From Sphacelaria rigidula (Eukaryota; Phaeophyceae; Sphacelariales): 32,974 nt of DNA. The position numbers and the translations under genes were made by a program. The DNA lies in the NCBI GenBank assembly GCA_964200075.2, contig CAXNAA020000035.1, positions 1-32,974 of the forward strand, given 5' to 3'. How positions within the stretch are numbered: position 1 is the stretch's first letter; every line of letters begins with the position of its first letter. The notes below the pieces were generated by a model. That model searched no databases. It was not told the origin of the DNA and saw only the letters and a program-made list of their open reading frames with translations. Below, piece by piece: positions 1 to 8,762 of this stretch.

Positions 1-74
1 TGCTCCGTCTCGAAAGGGATGCGTGGTCAATGGTCAAACGACTAAGGCAAGCAACAAATGAGTACGCCCCCCCC
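1..74 (+). mobile_element. LINE 3' end, 5' cut by window edge
   Basis: Positions 2-58 translate as APSRKGCVVNGQTTKASNK followed by a TGA stop, then GTACGCC and a run of C. The same terminal codons end the longer LINE relic at 8020-8762 and recur at 4153-4209, so this is the 3' end of that non-LTR retrotransposon family. The WSC pseudogene homology begins immediately after the C run, which makes this a junction between the element and the decayed gene. How far the element extends to the left cannot be seen. Confidence 0.7.
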
Positions 75-547
75 GTGTACGTGAATCTTGGTTTTTCACT
101 CCCTCAGCAAGAAGTCCGAGAGCAGGAGTGATCGTGAGGAAGATGAGCGGTGTCTCGAGTGTGCGAGAAGAGTACGGCGTACATGAGGAAAACGGGCAAA
201 ACGGTCTGTTGGCCATACTCTCAGGAAAGCTCGATTGCCGCCCGTTTGGCACGTGCGGCATCGACGTAAGTGTCGATCGGCACAAAATATGAGTGGTGTA
301 CCCAATTACACTTCTGCCCCATCGCGAACGTCGCCTACATCTTCCGCCCGACCAACGCAGGTACAGCTGATGGCGACGGGATATTGTATGGGGTGCTACA
401 GAGACTCTAACAGCGATCACCCAATGACGAATAGTTTGAACGCTGAAGACATGACCGCCACGGTAAGAGGGTGGACAAGTCGCCACGGTGCTTGCTCGCA
501 TTCTATGAAGTACTTTGTCATCGGCATATCGAGATACAGCTGTAACT

Positions 548-997
548 AACAAACAATTCTGTGACATGAATTTGTACGATGAAGTGAGGTTCAAGCCCAA
601 AACGGTGCTTTCCCCACACTTTTAACGATGGTGCCCGATGACGTTTTTGTCGGCCTAATCCCCTTCGATCGCGTAGATACGGTTTTAGCGCATTTTACCG
701 ACTCTGTGAGCTAGGTTACAGCGCTGACTGGAACCGACGTTTCCCCTCATATCATCCCCCCTTCCCGCCATATGGTCTAACGAATAAGGCAAGCAACAAC
801 TGAGTATGCCCCCCCCCCCCCTGGGCAGCACTGTAAGCTCACAGAGTTGGAAAAACACGCTGAAAAAGTATCTACGCGATCGAGGGACATTAGGCCGAAA
901 AAAAGTCATTGGGCACCATCGCTGCAATTGTGGGGAAAGCACTGTTTCGGGCTTGGATCTCATTTCATCGTACTACCTATTCTTGAGACTTGTCTGC
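548..997. mobile_element. Fold-back (inverted-repeat) element with 5-bp target duplication
   Basis: The left arm starts near 578 with GATGAAGTGAGGTTCAAGCC. The right arm, ending near 970, is its imperfect reverse complement and extends inward for about 130-160 bp. TAACT occurs on both sides, at 543-547 and 998-1002. In the paralogous intron of the intact gene (about 12955) the same place reads TAGCT once with nothing inserted, which is an empty site. There is no coding capacity. The spacer between the arms holds a short LINE 3' tail (about 775-812: ASNN, stop, then a C run). A second copy of the arms lies at about 21689-22085. Confidence 0.8.
775..812 (+). mobile_element. Very short LINE 3' tail inside the fold-back loop
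   Basis: One frame reads GLTNKASNN and a TGA stop, then GTATGCC and 13 or so C residues. This matches the last codons and C-run tail of the LINE at 8020-8762 with a few substitutions. It sits between the two arms of the fold-back element. Confidence 0.5.
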
Positions 998-3460
998 TAA
1001 CTGCAGACTGCTGTGAGCAACCGACAGCAACGGCGTTCGACTGTCGTTCCCATCGCCGGCTACACTGTACATTTTTCACCCAGGCAGCATGATCCGCTCG
1101 TACAGCGCTGTCTTGTCGCGCTCAACTCACAAACCCTGAAGACTGTCGTCGACGATGATCGACCGCTACTGAAGAGTTACCTGTATCTTGGTGTGCGCCG
1201 GCCATTGCTCCGGTTATGCCTACTTTGCAACGCAGTACGGTATTTAGCTGTGAACGAAGCACCCGGCAGTGTGTACGTCGCCCCAACGGTGTCCTCATGC
1301 TGCCATACCGTCCAATGATGCCGTCTGATGTCCTTGTGATGTAGCAGGTGCGGAGTGAACGTAAATAGTAATTCAACTGAGAATCACTACGGCGCAATAG
1401 ATTTATTGAACGCCGGTGACAGCTGCGTCATGCTGGAGTCCGAACCTCTGATGCCCCTTCGCTCTCGTTGGTGCGGAGTCCAATATCGTAATCATCGCAG
1501 CTTGATCTCTCCGGCTTTCATCCCCCTTCCACGATGCGGTGCTTGTGTGGCTGAGCGGTATCGACTACTGCAGACATGGGACGGGTACTTGATGACATCA
1601 CGTGCGCAGGAGACTGTACCGATACGTGCGGTGGATGGTATGCCTTCGGTATGTACATGGCGCCCACTCCAGCACCGACCCCGATTCCCACCGCGGCTCC
1701 GACCAAATGCGCAGACTGTGGGTGATCCGAGGACACCAGGAACAACTGCATCATAAAAAACGTGTTGATCAACGACGGCTTGACGAATGAGGTCAGGTGC
1801 GTGTGCCGACTGATAGGACCTACGTAACATGACCGCCCTGCGTGGCTCGTGTCGTTGAGCAGGACGTGGAGCACTGGCTTGGATGAACGGGAGCTCTCAT
1901 AGATTCGCGTCGAAAGATTTGAGCATCGCCCTAACAACACGATTGGGATGAAACCACCCCAGCGCCTGAAAATTAGAGGTTCAACGGTTTGCACATCATC
2001 GCATACGAACATCCTCTATGTTTGCGTCCTCCTGCTCTCGTCGCCATAGGCATGCGTCGCCCAATCCCCCGGCCATTCCTACTTCGCCACGCAGAACGGG
2101 ACGGAGGTGAGGTCAACCCACCCCGACTCTAGTATTCGTGGGGATGGCGGTACTGGTTTTGTTCCTCTCGTGGACGCGCGTTCGCTGCGTTTGCTTCTGA
2201 GTCGACCCCTTTATGGTGTCACAGCGGCTTCGTAAAGCAACAGCTCGATGAGACACATACAGGTCCAACGCATTTCACAGCTTACAGAATTGTTCTCATA
2301 CGAAGGTGCACGTCGACGAAACCACCGTCGTCCTCGCTCCCTTTTGTTTACTATCAGCAGCAGGGAAAGGTCATCGTCAGCACCGGGTCCTCGTGCCGTT
2401 CCTGCTGCTCCATCGCGCGGACGAAATGTTGTGCGGAAGAAGACCGAACCCATTTCCGAACCTTCCTGATCGCTCACGGGAAGTCGCAATGTGGTCGCTC
2501 ACTCGCATGTTAGCGACGACCACGTCCTATATATGTCTACGGACACTCCTGCCGTTGCCTCGCGCCATCTTTCTTGTTGTCCGGGCGAACTCTAAATACT
2601 CCCTGCTTCGCTGCTCTGCATGAAATTGTTCAGCTGTTGCTTCCATGTCCATTCTACGATATGGTGCTGGTGTGGACTGGGCGGTATTGACTTTACGATA
2701 GGCACGTTCCGACCACGTGCGAATATTCATGCGCGGGGGATTCTTCGGAGACGTGCGGTGGATACTTTACAATGTTTTTGTGCCCTACCCCGACTCCGGA
2801 GCCGACGCCGGAGCCGACCCCGGAACTGGCCAACTGCGCAGACTGTGGGCGCTCCAAGGACACCAGGGACGACCGCGTCACAACCAACATGTTCACCGGC
2901 AACAGCATGACGAATGGGGTCAGCTGCCTGTGTCGACTGGCAGGACCTAGGTGACTTGTTCTCCCAGCGTGGCTCGTGCGGTTGGACAGTCGGTACTGGC
3001 CCGAATGAACGAGAGCTTTCATAGACTCGCGTCGGAAGATTTGTCATCACCCCAACAACACGACGGCCTTTGAGCCACCCCAGCGCCTGAAACTTGGAGC
3101 GCCGAATGTTTGCACATAATCGCAAATGACCATCCTCAATGTTTACATCTTCACGCCCTTCTCGCCACAGGCATGTGCCGCCCAATGCTCCGGCTATGCC
3201 TACTTCGGTACGCAGTACGGGACGGAGGTGAGGTCAAACCACCCAGACTCTAGTTTCCGCGGGAGTGGTAGCAGTGGTTTTGTTCCGCTCGTGCACCCGT
3301 GTTTGCTGCGTCCGCTCCTGGATCGACCCCTTAGTAGTGTCACGGCTGCTGCGTGAGGCAAGACGTCGATCAGACACACAGTTATACGAGCTGGGCCAGC
3401 CAAGGCTTTGTGGCAACAAATACAGACCACGCGCGGGTCGAGGTTTCGAATTGTTGGATG

Positions 3461-3659
3461 AAAGTTTGACCCCAGAGAAACAACACTCAGGTCCACCTCG
3501 TCACTCTCTTAACCTTTTGCTTTTTACTCTAACTCTGAGCTATTCCATTCTTCGGGATAGGTTTGGATGCCTTCAAGCGAGCGAGAGAAAAATGAAATTA
3601 TGTGCCAGAGGTGGGGCAGGGTGAGCCCGAGTGCGGTTTCTCTGGTGTCAAAAGTTTAG
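3461..3659. repeat. Short inverted-repeat (MITE-like) element
   Basis: AAGTTTGACCCCAGAGAAAC at about 3462 is mirrored by GGTTTCTCTGGTGTCAAAAG ending about 3654. The arms are roughly 35-45 bp and enclose about 110 bp without an ORF. The element lies just beyond the point (about 3400) where homology to the WSC intron stops, so it belongs to the nest of insertions that splits the pseudogene. Exact ends are not defined. Confidence 0.6.
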
Positions 3660-4032
3660 CCCAAAAATTGAAAAAAAATGAGCCACGCCTTGTCGCTTCA
3701 GTATTTTCGCATATGAGGAAAGTGCCCTGGAGCCATCGTACGATAGGGGGGGGGGGAATTTCAGGCCACTTCTTGCTAGATATTTCAAGCCAAATCGTCG
3801 CTGAAAGCAGCAACGGCTGTTTGAACGAGCTTGTTGGAGATATATAAAGCTCACCCATACCACTTGACACTGTTTTTTACCAAATATAAGCGCACCGCGA
3901 GTGTTGCAGGTCATATGACACGCCTTCGGGTTTCTTTTGTCGTGCAATCAAATATCTCCCCCCCTCCACCCACACCCTCCGGCCCCCCCCACCCCCCACC
4001 CCCGCCCCCCCCCCGCCCCCGCGCGCGCGGAG

Positions 4033-4042
4033 NNNNNNNNNN
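4033..4042. other. Assembly gap (10 N)
   Basis: Ten N characters inside C-rich low-complexity sequence. The gap size is probably a placeholder, so nothing should be inferred across it. Confidence 0.99.
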
Positions 4043-4152
4043 TTTGCAGGCGGCGTTTCTCATCGTGACGCACCCCCGGGTTATGTCTGTTTGGTTAGCT
4101 GTACCCAATCCTCCCCCCCCCCCCCCCCCGCCTATCGTAGGGTTAGGGTTAC

Positions 4153-4209
4153 CGTCTCGAAAGGGATGCGTGGTCAATGGTCAAACGACTAAGGCAAGCA
4201 ACAAATGAG
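4153..4209 (+). mobile_element. Isolated LINE 3' tail
   Basis: The frame reads PSRKGCVVNGQTTKASNK and stop, identical in peptide to the copy at the window start. Only about 60 bp of the LINE is present, directly followed by GTACGCC and the right terminus of the surrounding TIR element. It is either an extremely 5'-truncated insertion or sequence captured by the TIR element. Confidence 0.65.
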
Positions 4210-4611
4210 TACGCCTATCGTAGGATGACTCCCCGGTGATCAATAGATCACACAGGTATTGTCAGGGTGAAGAGAACGTGGGTGAAATTCCCGCCAGACG
4301 CGCTCTTTGCCTTCGGGAAATAAATAAATATAATTTCTACCGTCAAAAGCGTGTTGACGTCACGAGAGATGAGTTGATCCCTTCAGACCAAGAACTCGAC
4401 GCGAGTAAGGGGAGGAGTTTAGAGTGTGACAAAAAATAGGTCCTACGCCGAAAGAGTGTGACGAAAACATGAAAATCGTGCGCAGATGATATTCTACGTT
4501 ACGTATAGCACGTGCCCAACTATTCGGGAGAGAGCACTAGCCGGCGATTCTGCCACACGTATGAGAGCTATGACGTAATGATGAAACGTGTCAGCGTCTA
4601 CGCAGCGTGAG

Positions 4612-4984
4612 GTTACCTGGTGGGTTGGTTATTCCCACATACACGACTCCCACACTCCCACCAGGGGCGTTGTAATCTCTGTACTACACGTAGCACTGCC
4701 TTGACTGCCACGATTCCTTTCGAAACATGTGTTGGAACCTCATCGTCACACCAAAGCTGTCGTAGTACATGAACAAATCGCCTGTACTATCCTGTTTTTT
4801 CCTTTCGTTTGTAACTCAGGCAATTATTTTGCGCAAAGTACGGCACCAGAAAGGCCCCGCAATGGCACTGTTCCGAAATATGGTGCGGTAGCCAAGGGAG
4901 TATTCCGCGTAGTACAGAAAGTACAACGTACCTGGTGGGAGCGTGGGACTAGTGTACGCGGATACCATTCACCCAGCGGGTAAC
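4612..4984. mobile_element. Fold-back element with about 97-bp arms
   Basis: The left arm (about 4612-4708, starting GTTACCTGGTGGG and containing CTCCCACCAGG) matches the reverse complement of the right arm (about 4888-4984, containing CCTGGTGGGAG and ending GGGTAAC) over roughly 97 bp, about three quarters identical by eye. The terminal GTTAC/GTAAC pair is exact. No coding region is seen in the spacer. No clear target duplication was found. It abuts the next inverted repeat directly. Confidence 0.65.
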
Positions 4985-5246
4985 AGAGTGATGCTACGGT
5001 AGAGGTGCACAAATATTTTCTGAGGTTGAAATTGTTAGGAGCCCTTTATCTCATCCGAAACACGGCTTCTGAAAATATGTGAGAGTAAACGCCAGGATTA
5101 CTTTTCAAATGTGCTGGGGATATCCCGAATAATTTTGCAAACGGGGGTGCCCTGACCCGTAATCTTGTGCACTGGAATCGTTAGGAGCCCCAGAGCCAGA
5201 CAAGATTTCGCGCAGAAAGCGCACCCCTACCGTAGCATTGCCCAAC
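4985..5246. mobile_element. MITE-like inverted repeat, GCTACGGTAGGGGTGC family
   Basis: GATGCTACGGTAGAGGTGCA near 4990 is mirrored by GCACCCCTACCGTAGCATTG at 5221-5240. The same terminal motif bounds elements at 12508-12643 and 19984-20259, so this is a family of at least three copies in the window. No ORF is contained. Confidence 0.6.
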
Positions 5247-5465
5247 ATCAAGCTGCGCAGACATCCAGGATATTTCATCGTTCCACCATGGCTATCATAC
5301 GTGGCAGAATCGCTGGGTCATTCTCCCTGTCGAATATTTGGGCATGTGCTGCACTTAATCGAGTGCATTATCCCTTTCCCGGGGACGAGTCTGTGATCTC
5401 AAGGGGTTAATTAAACTCTCCTGACGCCCCCACGCTTACGACGGGGGGAATCGTATTTCCCGAAG

Positions 5466-5547
5466 AAAAAAACGCGCGTTCGGGGGGAATCGGACCCATG
5501 TTCGCTTGATCCTGACGGTGGCAGTCTGACCATTAGATCACGCACGG
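5466..5547 (-). pseudogene. tRNA-like relic (possible SINE head)
   Basis: On the minus strand there is an A-box-like TGATCTAATGG, then, at a tRNA-like spacing, a B-box-like GGTCCGATTCC (one fixed position off consensus). About 13 bases further on is a T7 run suitable as a Pol III terminator. A 7-bp acceptor-like pairing (CGTGCGT with ACGCGCG, one G-U) is possible. However, the T stem and anticodon stem do not fold cleanly and no U33 is placed properly. I therefore read it as a degenerate tRNA or tRNA-derived SINE, not a working tRNA. Confidence 0.3.
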
Positions 5548-5654
5548 GTGGCCACTGAGGTGCCTACAACCTCAAATTTGGACGTTACAGTCGTTGCACA
5601 AGGTCTGTAACGTCCAAATTTGAGGTTACAGGCACCCCAGTGGCCACCCGTGCG
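5541..5654. repeat. Long hairpin: 50-bp arms, 14-nt loop
   Basis: Positions 5541-5590 and 5605-5654 are reverse complements at 47 of 50 positions, around the loop at 5591-5604. Such tight spacing and near-perfection suggest a recent inverted duplication or a hairpin-forming element. The outer left end overlaps the 5' side of the tRNA-like relic, but the right arm does not carry the rest of that relic. Confidence 0.85.
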
Positions 5655-5884
5655 GTTGCGCCTTGTACTTTACTCGGCATATTTTCGGCACACAAAAATT
5701 TCCTCAGTGCAAACAACATGAAGTACATTGAGAGCTGTCGGACTTCCGCGTGTCGATCCCCCGGTCCCAGGAATAAGTTTACTTTGCGATAAGTCCCCGT
5801 GGTTTTTGAGATATATTTGGTGGAAGGAATTCCAGTCTTGAGGCTGACGCAGCTCGCTGTGCACGTCACAGCTTATCACTCATG

Positions 5885-6290
5885 GGGCATGACGACGCAG
5901 GTGAGAGGCACATTGCGTTCCAAGTCTTCTCATACGGAGGTAAACATCGGCGAAGTCGCCGTCGTCCTCGCTCCCTCCTGTTGACCAACAGCAGCAAGGA
6001 CAAAAAATGGTCAGCCCCAGGTCCTCGTGCCGGTCCTGCTGCTTCGTCGCACAGACGAACTGTTGTGTCAAACAAAAACAAACCCATTTCCGTACATTCA
6101 TGATCGCACACGGGAAGTCGTCGCGAAGCAATGTGGTCGCTCACTCGACATTAGCGACGACCATAGCCTGAGTATATCCACGGGGCACTCCCGCCATTTC
6201 TCACCATTGTTCTCTGTTGTGTTGTTGAACGCACCCTGCATGCGCCCTGCTTCGCTGCTCTGTACGCAACTATTAATTCTGCCGCTTACA
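5885..6290 (+). pseudogene. Detached WSC-gene intron of the decayed paralogue
   Basis: This stretch aligns with 2255-2640 and with 14520-14905, both of which are introns lying just upstream of a CWCG-type WSC exon. Shared landmarks include TTCTCATACG, GCCGTCGTCCTCGCTCCC-like sequence, AACCCATTTCCG and TGCTTCGCTGCTCTG. It is therefore the continuation of the pseudogene intron that begins at 3228 and is interrupted near 3400. The expected CWCG exon would start just after 6290, but other repeat sequence is found there, so the pseudogene is truncated. Confidence 0.7.
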
Positions 6291-6369
6291 CGTGTAGGCT
6301 TTGCCTTCACACACCAGCCCCTTTCTGGGGAGGGGCTATCGTAGAAAGACTCATAGGTGAGATGTACGT

Positions 6370-6919
6370 CACGAGTTTTCGAACGTGCTGAATCGTTCCC
6401 CTGACTTCTCCGAAAGTATGTAGCCTGTTTCGTCTTCATCTATGGGCTGAAGAAATGATGAAGCCTGCTCTCACATGTTTCGGAGGAAGTGGAACCCGTC
6501 CAAATATGTCGGAAATTTCGGGCGGAAACACAGTGGACTAGTTCAAAATACCCCTTAGCTATGAAGGTCGCCGCGTGCTTCCTGTTCCGGGCAATCGTGC
6601 TTTTCGTTTCGGTCGATTTCATCGCATGTGCGTCTGGTACCAAAGAATGATTTTGTCATATATGTGTATGTACACTTGTCAGTTGAGAAAAGGGGTCAGA
6701 ATAGGTAAAAAGGGGTCGAGATTTGTGAAAACGTGCTACGATGCGCTAGGTCTCAACGTCATTCGTTGTCCACTACAGCGAGGAATATCGCACGCGGTTC
6801 GCTTTTCTGTGCAGTTTACAGCCCACTGCATAGCACTGGGGACATAGAGTAACGGGGAAAGTGAGCCAGCTACAGAGAAAAAAAGAGTCGTAAGTATTAC
6901 GTTTTGACGCCGTGGTGAA
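6370..6919. repeat. About 550-bp dispersed repeat, copy 1
   Basis: It is collinear with 31935-32482 from CACGAG through AGTGAGCCAGCTACAGAG to GACGCCGTGGTGA, with scattered substitutions and few indels. Both copies have the same orientation. I see no terminal inverted repeats and no convincing protein. The ORFs in the two copies share some peptide but are broken differently. The type is unknown. A GGCTATCGTAGAAAG motif just upstream (about 6338) looks like a lone MITE end. Confidence 0.8.
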
Positions 6920-8019
6920 GTTGGCGACCGGGAATCTGGGCAGGCGGTGCGACGCACAATACCCGTCGGCTGGTGCCTATTCACTGGCACCACCCGAATG
7001 CTCCGCGATTTCGGGAAACATCCCCAAACGCTCCCCACGTGGTCCTCAAACGAACGCAAGTGATCTCACAAGAATCGGTGATGCTATGCGATGGGGAAGT
7101 AAGAGCGTTCGGCAGTGGTGGCTAGGGATGCATGTTGGGCTGCTGACCACCCCACTTTAGCGACCCAACAGTGCTGCAGACCCGCAGACGGCCGACGTAT
7201 GACGCGAGACGTGTTGTTCTGAGCAGAGGACGGCCTTTGCTTGTGTGGGGCGCTGCTCTATCATGTACTACAGCACCATGCAGTACGCTACTATTTTATC
7301 ATAATGTGCGTGTTGCGCACGTAGTGTGCAAGACCTGTGCGCATATGACGTAGCAGATATACGCGTCGTGTACTATGCAGTACATTTCAGCTACAAGGTG
7401 TCGATTCAGTCCTCCGCTGGCCACGATATGTCTGCTTTAGCCCGTACACGAGCGATGTACCTCGTCGTGACCATCTGCATGCGCAACGGTAGTTTACGTC
7501 ATGCTATTCCAAGCGGCAAATATCAGTTGAATGTGACTGAGCGCTCGGTGCAGATCCTGGTGACGAGAAATCTCGGTTTTTGTTGACCTCGACTGTGTGT
7601 GTTGATTTGAATATTCGGAATATGGGAGGTGACAAAGCATTGTGGCTGAACAGAAGTACCACGGCAATCTCTTATCGTAGAAGACGCTTCTCGATCTAGC
7701 TCCCAGCGGACGTCTACAGAGACTGCTTGACTGCACTTCGACTGAATCCTCGATCGAATTATAGACTGCACCCGTACAGAACCTCTGCACCATAGAAACC
7801 TTTCTCAAGTCCGCTACTGTACCCCGTATCACCCGTGTACTGGGTTACGTTCCTCTTCTCGTTTCCCGTCATACTTCGAAATGATGATGTCATCGGGACG
7901 AGCCCGTAGTTTCAAGGGCTCATCCCATCTCCCCCCTGCTACCAGCAGAGAAAGAAAGAGAAACTTGTGATGGCAATATAGCGTCAGGAACATGCAGAGA
8001 AAGACATTGTCATCTATGG
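6920..8019. other. Unassigned sequence
   Basis: Only short ORFs occur, on both strands, none with recognisable motifs or supporting splice structure. I found no tandem or inverted repeat of note here. Its right part may belong to the LINE whose coding relic begins at 8020, but I could not recognise the protein there. Confidence 0.5.
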
Positions 8020-8762
8020 TTGATAAGGCTGTATGGGAGAAAGCTACGACAGGGCAGCTTGAATGAGGTGGGACAGAGAAGTCGAAAAAGTATGCAGGAG
8101 ATAGGGAAAAACCAAGACGAAATACTCTCCATAGGTAAATGCGCGGGGTGCAAGACAAACGTAAGAGACATGATAGAAATACGGGGGAAAGGAGCGCTCA
8201 GACTCGAAGTAGACGGGGAAGAAAACCTGAAGATATGCGGGGGGTTGAGAGAGGGGATAGGCATGAAAACATGTTTGCATGGCCCAATGGACGCGGCGAA
8301 AAATCTGAAACTACGATATCGGGTGGGGGACCTAGACCTGCCAGAAAGAAAGAAGACATTTACCAATAGTCGAGAGAACGAGGAAGTAGATGCACCGAAC
8401 TTCCCCTACGGTAAAGCAATAGAGAGCAGAACTCAAAGAGTGGCAGCATGTGTATTATACAATGAGGAACGGGACGTGCTAGAGTGGGAAATGTGGGACG
8501 TGAACGAAGGTGGCATGAAATCGTTTGATGCAGTAGACAGTAGCGAAAAAACGATGGCCATGGCGATACTAGGAGATAGATGGTGGCCACACACGACGAA
8601 ATACGAGGGGGATAAGATTATAAAAAGCTTTTGTGCAATATATGGAAGAAACGTAATGCGCACCTAAACGTCGGAGGTGTCTCTATGAGGAGTAGGAACG
8701 GTGCTCCGTCTCGAAAGGGATGGGTGGTGAATGGTCAAACGACTAAGGCAAGCAACCAATGA
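8020..8762 (+). pseudogene. LINE (non-LTR retrotransposon) ORF2 C-terminal relic
   Basis: The 215-residue open frame to 8667 ends in a segment typical of the region after the reverse transcriptase domain in LINE ORF2 proteins: GKAIESRT, then C-x-LYNEERDVLEWEM, then ILGDRWWP. In related elements this region carries a small zinc knuckle. Here the expected Cys and His positions are partly replaced (FPYG, TQRVAAC). After a frameshift around 8655-8668 the coding sense continues as NVGGVSMRSRNGAPSRKGW and ends in KASNQ plus TGA at 8760-8762, followed by GTTCGCCCCCC. No RT catalytic core is present, so this is a 5'-truncated, inactive copy. Recognition is by pattern memory of LINE proteins and has not been searched. 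Confidence 0.7.

Larger units (their letters stand above)
74..3400 (+). pseudogene. Decayed paralogue of the WSC-domain gene (5' part)
   Basis: This stretch follows the intact gene at 10648-15957 exon by exon and intron by intron. Exon remnants lie at 108-142, 361-462, 1191-1247, 1540-1791, 2050-2106, 2665-2918 and 3171-3227. Those at 361-462 (with GCYRDSNSD) and 3171-3227 (ACAAQCSGYAYFGTQYGTE) are still clean. The others are broken. The donor after 142 is AT instead of GT. The exon at 1191 has lost its AG acceptor and ends in TAG. The exon at 1540 has no AG, a one-base deletion that creates TGA near its start, a compensating insertion, and a TGA replacing a WSC cysteine at 1723-1725. In 2050-2106 a cysteine became serine. 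The exon at 2665 lacks its AG and carries indels. No signal-peptide exon is visible. A functional product is very unlikely. Confidence 0.85.
3735..4232 (+). mobile_element. TIR-bearing dispersed element, copy 1
   Basis: It begins with CATCGTACGATAGGGGGG and ends with CCTATCGTAGGATG, which are near-perfect inverted termini. The first about 145 bp, starting with the TIR and passing through a CAGCAACGG stretch and GAGCTTGTTG, recur at 32829-32974 in the same orientation. That repeated occurrence defines it as a dispersed element. The inside holds very long C runs, an assembly gap and a LINE 3' tail (4153-4209). Its assembled length should not be trusted. Confidence 0.6.

Noticed and set aside
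34-600. 188-residue minus-strand ORF, with a partly similar minus-strand ORF at 11937-12326
   Set aside because: The similarity comes from the two loci being paralogous DNA. The real signal is plus-strand WSC exons and introns, and the minus peptides show many non-conservative changes.
4138-4152. Telomere-like GGGTTAGGGTT
   Set aside because: Only about two units, inside a dispersed element; not a telomere or interstitial telomeric array.
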